64,000 nucleotides of DNA from an uncultured Clostridia bacterium (GCA_934230325.1 CAKQEP010000002.1:93584-157583); one strand, 5' to 3'. Shown: positions 34,463 through 42,530, counted from the stretch's first letter. Notes: generated by a model not told the origin, from the letters alone. Program-made: numbers and translations.

Positions 34463-35527
34463 TTACTTTAAAACCTCCTTAACTTTTTGGCAGATTTCTT
34501 CCGGAGAAAGCACAAATCCGCCGAGTTTACCCAAAAACTCTACCGGTTTTTTATCCATAACGGCAAGACGTACGTCCTCTATCATTTGTCCTGCGTTGAG
34601 TTCTACGTCGATAAACGCTTTTACTTCCTTTTTGGCGGCGTACTTTTTGTACACGTCGTAAGGGAAGGGATAAACGGTGATAGGTCTTATCATACCGACT
34701 TTGACGCCTTCTGCTCTGAGGTCGTCAACGACGGTGCGGATAATTCTGCCCATAGAACCAAAGCCCGTCACGATAATCTCTGCGTCGTCGCAAAGATACT
34801 CTTCGCATTGAGTTTCGTTCTCTTGAAGTTGTTTGTATTTAGCCTGCAATTCGAGGTTGCGGGGTTCGCAAATTTCCGGCTCGATGTAAAGGCTGTTGAC
34901 GATACGTCTGTCTTTGCCGTGATGAGAACCGGTAGTTGCGTAAGGTTTTGTTTCGGGGTCGGGCATTTCCTTCATAGGTTTAAAGGAAACGGGCTCCATT
35001 ATCTGTCCGAGAATACCGTCGCCGAGAATAAATACGGGAACACGATATTTTTCTGACTTGTCAAACGCGTCATAAAGAATATCGACGGCTTCCTGAACGG
35101 TGCTTGGGGCAAAGGTCAACATGCGATAGTCGCCGTGTCCGCCGCCCTTTGTCGCTTGAAAATAGTCGCCTTGACTGGGTTGAATTCCGCCCAGTCCGGG
35201 ACCGCTACGAGTCATATTGATGATTACGCAGGGAAGTTCTGCCATGCAAATATAACTGATGCCTTCCTGCTTTAAACTGACTCCGGGTGAACTGCTGCTG
35301 GTCATTGCGCGAGCGCCTGCGCCTGCCGCGCCGTATACCATGTTGATGGCTGCCAACTCGCTTTCTGCCTGAATAAAGTCGCCGCCTACTTCGCGCAGAC
35401 GCCAACTGAGATACTCGGGAATTTCGTTTTGCGGGGTGATGGGATAACCGAAGAAAAATCTGCAACCGCCGCGAATCGCGCCTTCTGCAAGGGCTTCGTT
35501 GCCCTTCATCAATACTTTGTCGCTCAT
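34463..35527 (-). CDS. vorB: 2-oxoacid:ferredoxin oxidoreductase alpha subunit (VorB-like)
   Basis: This 354-residue alpha subunit begins MSDKVLMKGNEALAEGAIRG, typical of VorB (3-methyl-2-oxobutanoate:ferredoxin oxidoreductase), followed by FFGYPITPQNEIPEYLSWRL and SSSPGVSLKQEGISYICMAE. The start is the ATG at 35527, with GGAGGT upstream and overlapping the ferredoxin stop (TAATG). The open frame continues to 35701 only by chance. Together with IlvE upstream this supports valine, leucine and isoleucine degradation. Confidence 0.92.
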   Translation of the reverse strand: MSDKVLMKGNEALAEGAIRGGCRFFFGYPITPQNEIPEYLSWRLREVGGDFIQAESELAAINMVYGAAGAGARAMTSSSSPGVSLKQEGISYICMAELPCVIINMTRSGPGLGGIQPSQGDYFQATKGGGHGDYRMLTFAPSTVQEAVDILYDAFDKSEKYRVPVFILGDGILGQIMEPVSFKPMKEMPDPETKPYATTGSHHGKDRRIVNSLYIEPEICEPRNLELQAKYKQLQENETQCEEYLCDDAEIIVTGFGSMGRIIRTVVDDLRAEGVKVGMIRPITVYPFPYDVYKKYAAKKEVKAFIDVELNAGQMIEDVRLAVMDKKPVEFLGKLGGFVLSPEEICQKVKEVLK

Positions 35528-35730
35528 TATCTGTACACCTCCACTGCGCTGTCGGGGCACATACGCGCGCAAGAAGCGCAACTGACGCAAGCGTCTTGGT
35601 CGTTGCATTCCGCTACGAAATACCCCTTGTTGTTGCTCTTTTTGCCTATCTGCATAAGGTGTTTGGGGCAAGCCAAAACACACAGACCGCAACCTTTGCA
35701 AACTTCAAAGTTTACTTTAACCTTTTCCAT
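35527..35730 (-). CDS. Two-cluster ferredoxin subunit of the 2-oxoacid oxidoreductase (VorD-like)
   Basis: This 67-residue protein has two 4Fe-4S motifs, CKGCGLCVLACP and CVSCASCARMCP, the usual delta subunit of VOR/KOR complexes. It begins MEKVKVNFEVCKGC with AAGGAG upstream and overlaps vorB by one base. It passes electrons from the thiamine site to soluble ferredoxin. Confidence 0.93.
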   Translation of the reverse strand: MEKVKVNFEVCKGCGLCVLACPKHLMQIGKKSNNKGYFVAECNDQDACVSCASCARMCPDSAVEVYR

Positions 35731-35758
35731 TATAGACAGTCTCCTTAAGATTGTTTTT

Positions 35759-36814
35759 TTACGCTTTAACTTTTGTTACCCAACCGAATTTGTCGGGAAC
35801 ACGTCCTTGTTGAATACCCATGATTGACTCAAACAAATCTTTGCCGACAGGACCGGGTTTGTTGTCGCCGATAACGTAATCTTTGCCTTCATAACCCAAA
35901 ACGCCTACGGGGCTGACGATTGCCGCAGTGCCTACGCCAAACATCTCGGTGAGTTCTCCCGTCGAGGCTTTTTGAACGATGTAATCTACGCTGAGTTGCT
36001 CTTCCTTGACGGTGTAGCCCTTTTCCCTAAGAACGGTGATTGCGCTGTCACGGCTGATTCCGCGAAGAATACTGCCCGACAATGCCGGCGTTACTACTTC
36101 GCCGTTGATGACAAACATAACGTTCATCGTGCCGACTTCTTCTACGTACTTGTGCGTAACGTCAAGCCACAAAACTTGGTCGTATCCGTGCTTTTTTGCA
36201 AGTTCCATAGCCAAGAAACTCGCGCCGTAGTTGCCTACGCACTTCGCTTCGCCCGTGCCGCCTACGCAAGCGCGTACAAGCGTGTCCTCGATTTTGATTT
36301 TGACGAGTCCCGCGCCCGCTTTAAAATAACTCGCAACGGGACAGCATACAACGTAAAATTTGAACTGCTTGCAGGTGGTCACGCCGATTTTGGGTTCCGT
36401 CGCTATCATCGTAGGACGAAGATACAACGCCTTGCCGTCGCCTACGGGTATCCAGTCTTTTTCTAAGGCGACCAACTTTGCGATGCCTTCCTTAACGGCA
36501 GCAAGGTCAAACGTCGGCATTCCCATACGCCACGCAGACTTGTTCATTCTGTCAAGGTTGGACTCGATGCGGAACATGCTTATCTCGCCTTTGTCGTTTT
36601 TAAAGGCTTTTGCTCCTTCAAATACGCCTTGTCCGTAGTGCAGAATCATTGCCGCAGGACTGAGGGAAAAATCACCGTAAGGTTTGATGACCATCTCGCC
36701 CCATTCGCCGTTGTTCCAGTCCATTTCCAACATGTAGTCGGTCATGTACTTGCCAAAAGGCAGGTCGTTGAAATCGGGCTTTTGCTTTAAGTTTTTGCAT
36801 TTTATGATTTTCAT
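35759..36814 (-). CDS. ilvE: Branched-chain amino acid aminotransferase
   Basis: This 351-residue class IV pyridoxal-phosphate aminotransferase interconverts Val, Leu and Ile with their 2-oxoacids. Signatures are YGQGVFEGAKAFKNDKGE, FRIESNLDRMNKSA, LYLRPTMIAT, the Lys-containing GGTGEAKCVGNYGAS, and EEVGTMNVMFVINGEVVTP. The start is the ATG at 36814 after GGAGGA; a TTG five codons earlier lies in the ribosome site. It is first in the operon, supplying 2-oxoacids to the VOR enzyme. Confidence 0.95.
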   Translation of the reverse strand: MKIIKCKNLKQKPDFNDLPFGKYMTDYMLEMDWNNGEWGEMVIKPYGDFSLSPAAMILHYGQGVFEGAKAFKNDKGEISMFRIESNLDRMNKSAWRMGMPTFDLAAVKEGIAKLVALEKDWIPVGDGKALYLRPTMIATEPKIGVTTCKQFKFYVVCCPVASYFKAGAGLVKIKIEDTLVRACVGGTGEAKCVGNYGASFLAMELAKKHGYDQVLWLDVTHKYVEEVGTMNVMFVINGEVVTPALSGSILRGISRDSAITVLREKGYTVKEEQLSVDYIVQKASTGELTEMFGVGTAAIVSPVGVLGYEGKDYVIGDNKPGPVGKDLFESIMGIQQGRVPDKFGWVTKVKA

Positions 36815-36873
36815 GTTGACTTCCTCCACGAGAAGAATTTTATATTTTATTTTTATGCGCGTCGGCTAATTTG

Positions 36874-36901
36874 AAAAATTGCGGCGTACACCGCGATTTT
36901 T
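36874..36901 (-). promoter_or_regulatory. Leader hairpin of the ilvE-VOR operon
   Basis: An 11-base stem with one wobble (AAAAATCGCGG / CCGCAATTTTT in transcript sense, 6-base loop) lies about 20 bases into the predicted transcript and 60 bases before the ATG. The five T at its end give it an attenuator-like look. No leader peptide or T-box was recognised. Confidence 0.45.
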
Positions 36902-36929
36902 GACATACTACACCGATTACGACAATAAT

Positions 36930-36958
36930 ATTGTAGTTCATATAACAATTTAAGTCAA
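36930..36958 (-). promoter_or_regulatory. Promoter of the ilvE-VOR operon
   Basis: On the minus strand TTGACT (36953-36958), 17-base spacer, TACAAT (36930-36935). A short inverted pair TGTAGT (36932-36937) / ACTACA (36907-36912) flanks the -10 and start site and could be an operator. Confidence 0.75.
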
Positions 36959-37157
36959 GCACTATTTTGAATAAAAAAAATAAATTCACAAAATAAATCG
37001 TGAAATTTATTCATTGTTTTCAAGAAAAATCGCTTACTAATAAATATAGATTTTTAAGCAAAAAAATACACGATTATCGGCAACTTTTGTGTATAATATA
37101 CAAACCGATTTCCCCCGATTTTATCCGCCCAAATAAACGAAAGATAAATTATTCAAA

Positions 37158-37229
37158 TTGCAAATTTTTTCTTCATAATGACAAGTAAAACACTTTCAAT
37201 CAGGTATAAAGATATTGCGTTGTACTTTG
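37158..37229. repeat. Outer direct repeat, copy 1
   Basis: About 72 bases starting TTGCAAATTTTTTCTTCATA and ending GCGTTGTACTTTG. It matches 37708-37779 with a few substitutions and no gaps; the offset is exactly 550 bases. Confidence 0.85.
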
Positions 37230-37271
37230 TAGTAAGTATGTATTTTTAAGCGGCTATTTTTTTAAATTGTC

Positions 37272-37339
37272 ATTGCGAAGCGTAAATTTTTGGCTTTTTT
37301 AAACCTAACCTTATAAATAAAAATTTACGCTGTGGCAAT
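37272..37339. repeat. Imperfect long inverted repeat
   Basis: Left arm ATTGCGAAGCGTAAATTTTT (37272-37291) and right arm AAAAATTTACGC ... GGCAAT (37319-37339) would fold into a hairpin with a 27-base loop. The preceding TGTCATTGCGAAGC resembles the core of widespread REP-like palindromic elements. Confidence 0.6.
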
Positions 37340-37357
37340 CCCGCGGAAGCGTACCTC

Positions 37358-37460
37358 GTCGCAGCACCGCCCAAAGGCTTGTCGGTATATATTCATATAC
37401 CGCCTACGCCCTACAGCGGGCTGCTCCTCTCCAACAAAATGCTTGCATTTTGTTGGGTTT
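37358..37460. repeat. Inner direct repeat, copy 1
   Basis: About 103 bases from GTCGCAGC to GTTGGGTTTT. Within it are the palindromes CGGTATAT/ATATACCG and CCAACAAAATGC-TT-GCATTTTGTTGG (quoted as arms), the second followed by T residues like a terminator. It matches 37591-37693 at an offset of 233 bases. Confidence 0.85.
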
Positions 37461-37590
37461 TAGTGGTTGCGAACATCTAAACTTTTTGGCGGCAATATAA
37501 ACGAGAGCCTATATAGTATTACCTTTGCGCATTAAGCAAGTTACGGTATTATTACTGTATCTTGCACGAGGTTCACTTCCGTGCGATTTC

Positions 37591-37693
37591 GTCGCAGCGC
37601 CTCCCAAAGGCTTGTCAGTATATATTCATATACCGCCTACGCCCTACAGCGGGCTGCTCCTCTCCAACAAAATGCAAGCATTTTGTTGGGTTT
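37591..37693. repeat. Inner direct repeat, copy 2
   Basis: Second copy of the 103-base repeat with a handful of substitutions. The central dinucleotide of its hairpin is AA where copy 1 has TT, so the loop is exactly inverted while the arms are unchanged. Confidence 0.85.
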
Positions 37694-37707
37694 TGGGGGT
37701 ACTACCA

Positions 37708-37779
37708 TTGCAAATTTTTTCCTCATAATGACAAGTAAAGCACCTTTTCTCGGGTATAAAGATATTGCGTTGTACTTTG
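37708..37779. repeat. Outer direct repeat, copy 2
   Basis: Second copy of the 72-base outer repeat, ending 35 bases before the coaE stop codon. Copies 1 and 2 enclose the inner repeats and the inverted repeat. Confidence 0.85.
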
Positions 37780-37814
37780 CGATTAGTAAGTACTTTAAAA
37801 ACGGCTTTTGATTG

Positions 37815-38417
37815 TTATGGCAGCAAGGCGGTTTTGATTAGGCAATCGGTTTTGTCGTATAAATCGGTCAATGCGCCGTCGTTGGTCAAAACGACGGTTT
37901 TCTTATCTTTTTCCGCTTTTTCAAGCGCGGATTTTTGGCGGGCTATAAGGTTTTTTATTTCCTCTTTATCTCGTCCGTCACGCGTCGCAACTCTGTTTTG
38001 AGCGGTATCGTCGGCGCATTTGACAAGCCATACGACGTCAAATACGTCTATGATTTCTTTTTGCGGAACTTGCAACTCCACAAACACCGTTTTGCCTTTT
38101 GTTTGCCGTATTTGCTCCAAAAGCATTTCCAAAATTACGGGATGAAAAATTGCGTTGAGTTTTTGAGTTTTTTGTTGGTCGGCAAAAACCTCCCGAGCGA
38201 GAGCGCGGCGCAAAAGTTTGCCGTCTTTGACAAACTTGCTACCAAACGTATCGGATATTTTTGTCAATACGTCTTTATTTTCCGCCGCTTTGCGGGACAG
38301 GTCGTCGCAATCTACGACGGGATAACCTTTGTCCGCAAGATACTTGCAAACGGAAGATTTGCCGCTACCTACGCCCCCCGTCACCGCTATTATTTTTTTA
38401 TCGCTATTTTGTTTCAT
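37815..38417 (-). CDS. coaE: Dephospho-CoA kinase
   Basis: This 200-residue P-loop kinase performs the last step of coenzyme A synthesis. Walker A is VTGGVGSGKSSVC; the conserved YPVVDCDDLSRKA and LREVF-type region (LAREVFADQQKTQKLNAIFHP) and lid arginines (QNRVATRDGRDKEEI) are present. The length matches the family. The start overlaps the end of polA by 14 bases, so the two are coupled, a common arrangement in Bacillota. Confidence 0.95.
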   Translation of the reverse strand: MKQNSDKKIIAVTGGVGSGKSSVCKYLADKGYPVVDCDDLSRKAAENKDVLTKISDTFGSKFVKDGKLLRRALAREVFADQQKTQKLNAIFHPVILEMLLEQIRQTKGKTVFVELQVPQKEIIDVFDVVWLVKCADDTAQNRVATRDGRDKEEIKNLIARQKSALEKAEKDKKTVVLTNDGALTDLYDKTDCLIKTALLP

Positions 38418-40935
38418 ACAGATTTGCTCCGCACTCGATATTTACGTCAAACGGAACTTCCGTCACGATGGCGTTTTCCATCTCTTCTTTCAACACTTTT
38501 TTGACTTCTTCCGCCTCGTCGTTAAAGGCGTCGACGATAAGTTCGTCGTGAATTTGCATTATTATTTTGCTTTTTAATCCTTCCTTGTTTAAGCGGTTGA
38601 AAACGTTTATCATTGCGATTTTCATTAAATCGGCGGCGCTGCCTTGCAAGGGCATATTCATTGCCGCGCGCTCGCCAAACGCCCTTAATGCGGCGTTAGA
38701 ACTGTTTATCTCGGCAATGTAGCGGCGGCGTCCTAAAATGGTGGTTACGTACCCGTCGGCTTTTACCTTTGTTTTGCTGCTTTCCAAATATTCGCCTATG
38801 CTCGGGTATCTTTGAAAGTATTTAGCAATGTACTCGCGGGCTTTTGCGACGGAACAACCGACGTTTTTGCTCAAACCGTACTCGCTTATGCCGTAAATTA
38901 TGCCAAAGTTGACGGCTTTTGCGGTGCGGCGCATGCTTGCCGTCACCATCTCTTGCGGAATACCGAAAATTTCCGCCGCAACGGTACGGTGTATATCTTC
39001 GTGATTTTTAAAGGACTCGATAAGGTTTTTGTCCTTGCTAAAATACGCCAAAAGTCGCAATTCTATCTGGCTGTAATCGGCGGAAATCAACAGGTCGCGT
39101 TTAGGTACAAAGGCTTTGCGAATTTCCTTGCCCAACTCGTCGCGCACGGGAATGTTTTGCATATTTGGATCGCTACTGCTCAATCTGCCCGTCGCCGTCT
39201 GCGTTTGGTTGAAGTGCGTATGAATTATTCCGTTTTTGATAAAGGGTTTTACGCCTTCTACGTACGTGCCGTTGAGTTTTGAGTATTGCCTTATCTTTAA
39301 TATAAGGCTGGCAATCGGGTGGCGGTCCGATATTTTTTCCAACGCGTCGTTGTCGGTGGAGTACCCCAACTTTGTCTTTTTGCCTTTTGGCAAACCTAAT
39401 TTTTCGTACAGAACGACGCTCAACTGCTTTGGACTCAAAACGTTGAAAGTTTCGCCCGCCATCTCGTATACCGCCGCTTTGAGTTTTTCCGTTTCCGCCA
39501 CAAACTCTGCGCTCAATGCGTCGAGAACGCTCTCGTCCGTCTTTACGCCCTCTTTTTCCGTCTGAAAAAGAACTTCCGACAGCGGCAACTCTACGTCGTA
39601 ATACAGTTTTTGTACGTTGGCTTCCTTTATTTTGTCAAGGTAAAAGTCGCGCATAACAAACAATCCCGACGCAAACGTCGTTTGTCCGTGTACCTGCTTT
39701 AACTCTTGCAGCGTTTTGTAACTGCGGTGTTCCGCTAAATATTGCAACAAGTCTACGTCGTGTTTTATCGCGTTGACGCGCAAGCCGAAGTCGTCAAGAT
39801 AACGGTTGAGCGATTTGCCGTTGTATACGGTTTTGGGAATGTCGCTCTCAAAAAGCGGCTTTAACGTATTTAAAGCCGAGTCAAAACGTAACCCCGACAG
39901 AAAATTGTCGCTGAATACGACTTTGTACTCGGTTTTTTCGTCCGTCGCAAGATAAACGCCTTCGTCCACGTACAAGGCAAGTTGCGATTTGGTCATCGCT
40001 TGTTTAACAAAATTTTCCAACTCGTCGCGAGAAGTTATTTCTACGACGGTTGTATCAAGTTTAGGCAAAACCTGCTCTTTTGCGGCGGAAAAATCAAGGC
40101 GTTTGATTATGCTTCTAAACTCTAATTCCACCATACGTTTGTGAGCGGCGTCGCCAAAAACGGGCAATCCGCACTCGTTTGCGTCGCACTCTACCGCCGC
40201 GTCGGTGTCTATCGTGGCAAGGCGGCGGGATAAATACGCCATATCTTTGCCCGCTATAAGTTTTTGTTGCAAACTTCCTTTGATTTTGTCTATTGCGGCG
40301 TACACGCCGTCAACGTCGCCGTACTGCGCCAAAAGGTTGAGCGCGCCTTTTTCTCCTATGCCGACTACTCCCGGTATATTGTCCGAAGCGTCCCCGCGAA
40401 TCGCTTTGTACTCCACTATTTGTTGCGGAGTCAAGCCGATTTCCTCGTCGATATTGTCTATGGTCACGGTTTGAACTTCGCTGACGCCTTTTTTGGTGAG
40501 AAGAACCGTCGTGTCGTCGCTGACTAATTGCAACAAGTCCCTGTCCCCCGTCACTACGACGTTTTTGCCGCCAAACCGTTTGCATAGCGTTCCGATAATA
40601 TCGTCCGCTTCCACACCCGCTTTTTGTACGTATCTAATTTGCATATCGCTCAAAAGACCTTGCAAAACGGGCATTTGTTGCGCTAAATCGTCCGGCATAC
40701 CCTTTCGGTTGGCTTTGTACTCGGGATATAATTCCTTGCGGAAGTTTTTGCCCCGCATATCAAACGCCACCACGACTTTGGTCGGGGATTGCTCGTCTAT
40801 CGCTTTGAGCATAATATTTAAAAATCCGTATACGGCGTTTACGTTTTGCCCTTCGCTGCTGTTGAGTACGGGCAAAGCGTAGTACGCTCTGTTTAAAAGG
40901 CTGTTTCCGTCGATAAACAAATATTTGTCTTGCAT
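38404..40935 (-). CDS. polA: DNA polymerase I
   Basis: This 843-residue polymerase acts in repair and Okazaki-fragment processing. The 5' nuclease domain opens YLFIDGNSLLNRAYYAL and holds GVEADDIIGTL and VTGDRDLLQLV. The central 3'-5' exonuclease domain appears degenerate: the first acidic motif is replaced (ALYVDEGVYL) and the second reads VYNGKSLNRYL. The polymerase domain is intact, with motif A ISADYSQIELRLLAY, motif B RRTAKAVNFGIIYGIS and motif C MQIHDELIVDAF. The start is the ATG encoding MQDKYLF; upstream codons in frame overlap spo0A and are not plausible. The ribosome site is weak (GAGCGAG). Confidence 0.96.
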   Translation of the reverse strand: MQDKYLFIDGNSLLNRAYYALPVLNSSEGQNVNAVYGFLNIMLKAIDEQSPTKVVVAFDMRGKNFRKELYPEYKANRKGMPDDLAQQMPVLQGLLSDMQIRYVQKAGVEADDIIGTLCKRFGGKNVVVTGDRDLLQLVSDDTTVLLTKKGVSEVQTVTIDNIDEEIGLTPQQIVEYKAIRGDASDNIPGVVGIGEKGALNLLAQYGDVDGVYAAIDKIKGSLQQKLIAGKDMAYLSRRLATIDTDAAVECDANECGLPVFGDAAHKRMVELEFRSIIKRLDFSAAKEQVLPKLDTTVVEITSRDELENFVKQAMTKSQLALYVDEGVYLATDEKTEYKVVFSDNFLSGLRFDSALNTLKPLFESDIPKTVYNGKSLNRYLDDFGLRVNAIKHDVDLLQYLAEHRSYKTLQELKQVHGQTTFASGLFVMRDFYLDKIKEANVQKLYYDVELPLSEVLFQTEKEGVKTDESVLDALSAEFVAETEKLKAAVYEMAGETFNVLSPKQLSVVLYEKLGLPKGKKTKLGYSTDNDALEKISDRHPIASLILKIRQYSKLNGTYVEGVKPFIKNGIIHTHFNQTQTATGRLSSSDPNMQNIPVRDELGKEIRKAFVPKRDLLISADYSQIELRLLAYFSKDKNLIESFKNHEDIHRTVAAEIFGIPQEMVTASMRRTAKAVNFGIIYGISEYGLSKNVGCSVAKAREYIAKYFQRYPSIGEYLESSKTKVKADGYVTTILGRRRYIAEINSSNAALRAFGERAAMNMPLQGSAADLMKIAMINVFNRLNKEGLKSKIIMQIHDELIVDAFNDEAEEVKKVLKEEMENAIVTEVPFDVNIECGANLYETK

Positions 40936-40992
40936 GTTTTTTTCTCGCTCGATAATTTTTTTAGTTTTGCGTATTTTAATACCGTTTTGTTT

Positions 40993-41001
40993 ATTATACC
41001 A
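40993..41001 (-). promoter_or_regulatory. polA: Extended -10 promoter of polA
   Basis: On the minus strand TGGTATAAT combines a perfect -10 with the TG extension. No good -35 lies at 16-18 bases, as is usual for extended -10 promoters. The leader is about 50 bases. Confidence 0.5.
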
Positions 41002-41040
41002 TATTATTAGAAGTTTGACACTCAATCCAAAGCAAAACAT

Positions 41041-41074
41041 AAAAAAAACGGGTAATACTCTGCCGTATCGCCCG
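41041..41074 (-). terminator. Terminator after spo0A
   Basis: A 10-base stem with one mismatch and one wobble (CGGGCGATAC / GTATTACCCG in transcript sense, loop GGCAGA) is followed by eight T. It lies 22 bases after the spo0A stop. Confidence 0.75.
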
Positions 41075-41096
41075 ATTTTTTGTTTGCGCCGTAGTT

Positions 41097-41864
41097 CTAT
41101 CCCGCGCCTTCCAACAACATTTTGTCCGCAAGCAACGCAATAAACTCGCCGTTGGTGGGTTTCTCGTTTGCGGAATAAATTTTTACGCCAAACAAACTGT
41201 TTATGTTTTCTATCTTGCCCCTGTTCCACGCAACTTCTATCGCGTGCCTTATCGCCCGCTCAACCTTGCTGGGCGTAGTGTCGTACTTTTTTGCGATTTC
41301 CGGATACAATCCGCGCGTAATGCTGTTGATAAGCGACGGCTCGTCAACGACGCACTTTACGCCGTCACGCAAAAATTGATAACCCTTTATGTGCGGCGGT
41401 ATCCCGATGCTGACAAATATCGTCGCAAGTCGCTCGTCTATACTGCGTACAAAATCGCGTACCGTCACCGACTTTTGCTTTTCCGTCGTCGCAAAACCGT
41501 TGCGAATATCCGCTATCTTATCGTCCAACTGCTTTAAATTGAGCGGTTTTAACAAATATCCGCTTGCACCGTCGGACATACACTTAAACAAAAACACTTC
41601 GCTCTTTAAATCCGACACTATGATAAATTTTGGGTTGTACTGTTTTCCCGCAAAATGCCGCATAAGGTCCAAACCGTTTACGTTTTGCATAAGAACGTGC
41701 GTGATTACGATTTGCGCGCCCGTTTCTTCCAAGCGGCGTATTGCGTCATAACCGTCATCCGTGTTGAGAACGATTTTTACGTCGGAACGTTGTCCAAAAT
41801 ACGAATCTATACTCTCGCGCATTTCTTTATCGTCGCTGATAACGGCTATTTTTGTTAACTTCAT
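41097..41864 (-). CDS. spo0A: Sporulation response regulator Spo0A with His at the phosphorylation site
   Basis: This 255-residue protein has an N-terminal receiver domain and the unmistakable Spo0A DNA-binding domain, including GYQFLRDGVKCVVDEP and SKVERAIRHAIEVAWNRG. Metal-binding acids (SDD, residues 11-12), Ser84 and Lys106 (LLKPLN) of the receiver are kept. The phosphoacceptor position 56 is His: the segment reads QIVITHVLMQNVNGLDL where B. subtilis has DVLVLDIIMPHLDGL. The codon is CAC, one base from the GAC codon for Asp. The usual Pro after Met is also lost. The regulator may therefore act without Asp phosphorylation. It has a GGAGGT ribosome site and its own promoter. The neighbour is polA rather than spoIVB. 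Confidence 0.95.
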   Translation of the reverse strand: MKLTKIAVISDDKEMRESIDSYFGQRSDVKIVLNTDDGYDAIRRLEETGAQIVITHVLMQNVNGLDLMRHFAGKQYNPKFIIVSDLKSEVFLFKCMSDGASGYLLKPLNLKQLDDKIADIRNGFATTEKQKSVTVRDFVRSIDERLATIFVSIGIPPHIKGYQFLRDGVKCVVDEPSLINSITRGLYPEIAKKYDTTPSKVERAIRHAIEVAWNRGKIENINSLFGVKIYSANEKPTNGEFIALLADKMLLEGAG

Positions 41865-41890
41865 TGATGCTTTACCTCCGATGTAACACT

Positions 41891-41919
41891 ATAATAGCAT
41901 ATACTTTTGTAAAAAACAA
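41891..41919 (-). promoter_or_regulatory. spo0A: Promoter of spo0A
   Basis: On the minus strand TTGTTT (41914-41919), 17-base spacer and TATTAT (41891-41896). The leader is about 20 bases. No clear 0A box was identified. Confidence 0.6.
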
Positions 41920-42160
41920 GCATTTTTGTACTAAATATCGAAATTATTTTGTACAAAATAATCACTTTTGTGGTATTATTGTCGAAATCTGTTAAAATTA
42001 AAATGCATTTTGCAAAAATGGTATTAAAAAATTGTAAATAAAAAGCACATAAATGCGCTTAAATTTGTATTTTAGTAAAAATATCGCTTTTTTAATATAA
42101 AAATCCTTTTTTTAGCGATTTTTGAAAATTTGAAAACCGAAACGCAGGTCGCAAGCAAGT

Positions 42161-42337
42161 TTAATCTTCGTAAATGGCAGCCATCGGACAAGAAGCCATC
42201 GCTTCTTGCGCTTGAGGACTGTTTTTGTCCGCGCCCTTTTTTACGGCGGATTTTTCCCCCTCCGTCAGGCAAAAGCAATCGGGAGCAATCCTTACGCACA
42301 AACCGCAACCTATACACAAACTCTCGTCCACTTTCAT
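42161..42337 (-). CDS. Single-cluster 4Fe-4S ferredoxin
   Basis: This 58-residue acidic protein has the motif CIGCGLCVRIAPDCF and a distant partner cysteine in ASCPMAAI, so one 4Fe-4S cluster as in the ferredoxins of Thermotoga and Bacillus type. The start is the ATG encoding MKVDESLC after AGGAG; the frame extends further upstream without support. It is a probable soluble electron carrier for enzymes such as the VOR complex. Confidence 0.92.
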   Translation of the reverse strand: MKVDESLCIGCGLCVRIAPDCFCLTEGEKSAVKKGADKNSPQAQEAMASCPMAAIYED

Positions 42338-42500
42338 TGTCGTTTCTCCTAAATTTAAGTCCGCAAACAATCGGTTTTGTTTTTTAGATTTGCAAATACG
42401 TCTTTCAACCGTTTTTGACAGATAAATATTATAGCACAACATCGGTTTGAACGCAACTTTTTTAACGCACAACTTGTTTAAAAATCGCCGCTATAATAAC

Positions 42501-42530
42501 TTGATTATTGTACAATCGTTATGTTATAAT
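42501..42530 (+). promoter_or_regulatory. Promoter of the Na/phosphate symporter gene
   Basis: TTGATT (42501-42506), 18-base spacer, TATAAT (42525-42530). A second TATAAT occurs at 42492-42497. No Pho box was recognised. Confidence 0.6.

Larger units (their letters stand above)
36960..37814. other. Gene-free block of nested repeats
   Basis: No credible protein gene lies between the ilvE promoter and coaE. Short open frames here follow the repeats and lack ribosome sites. The block contains an outer direct repeat pair, an inner direct repeat pair and a long inverted repeat, listed separately. It looks like a remnant or cluster of small non-autonomous repeated elements. Confidence 0.6.

Noticed and set aside
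35528..35701. 58-residue N-terminal extension of the VOR alpha subunit
   Set aside because: It is a shadow of the ferredoxin subunit; the family starts at MSDKVLMKGN behind a clear ribosome site.
37158..37779. CRISPR array or insertion sequence in the repeat block
   Set aside because: Units are of 72 and 103 bases in two copies each without regular spacers, and no transposase is encoded.
37000..37811. Short open frames inside the repeat block
   Set aside because: They read through the repeats and palindromes and have no ribosome sites; the two similar frames only reflect the duplicated DNA.
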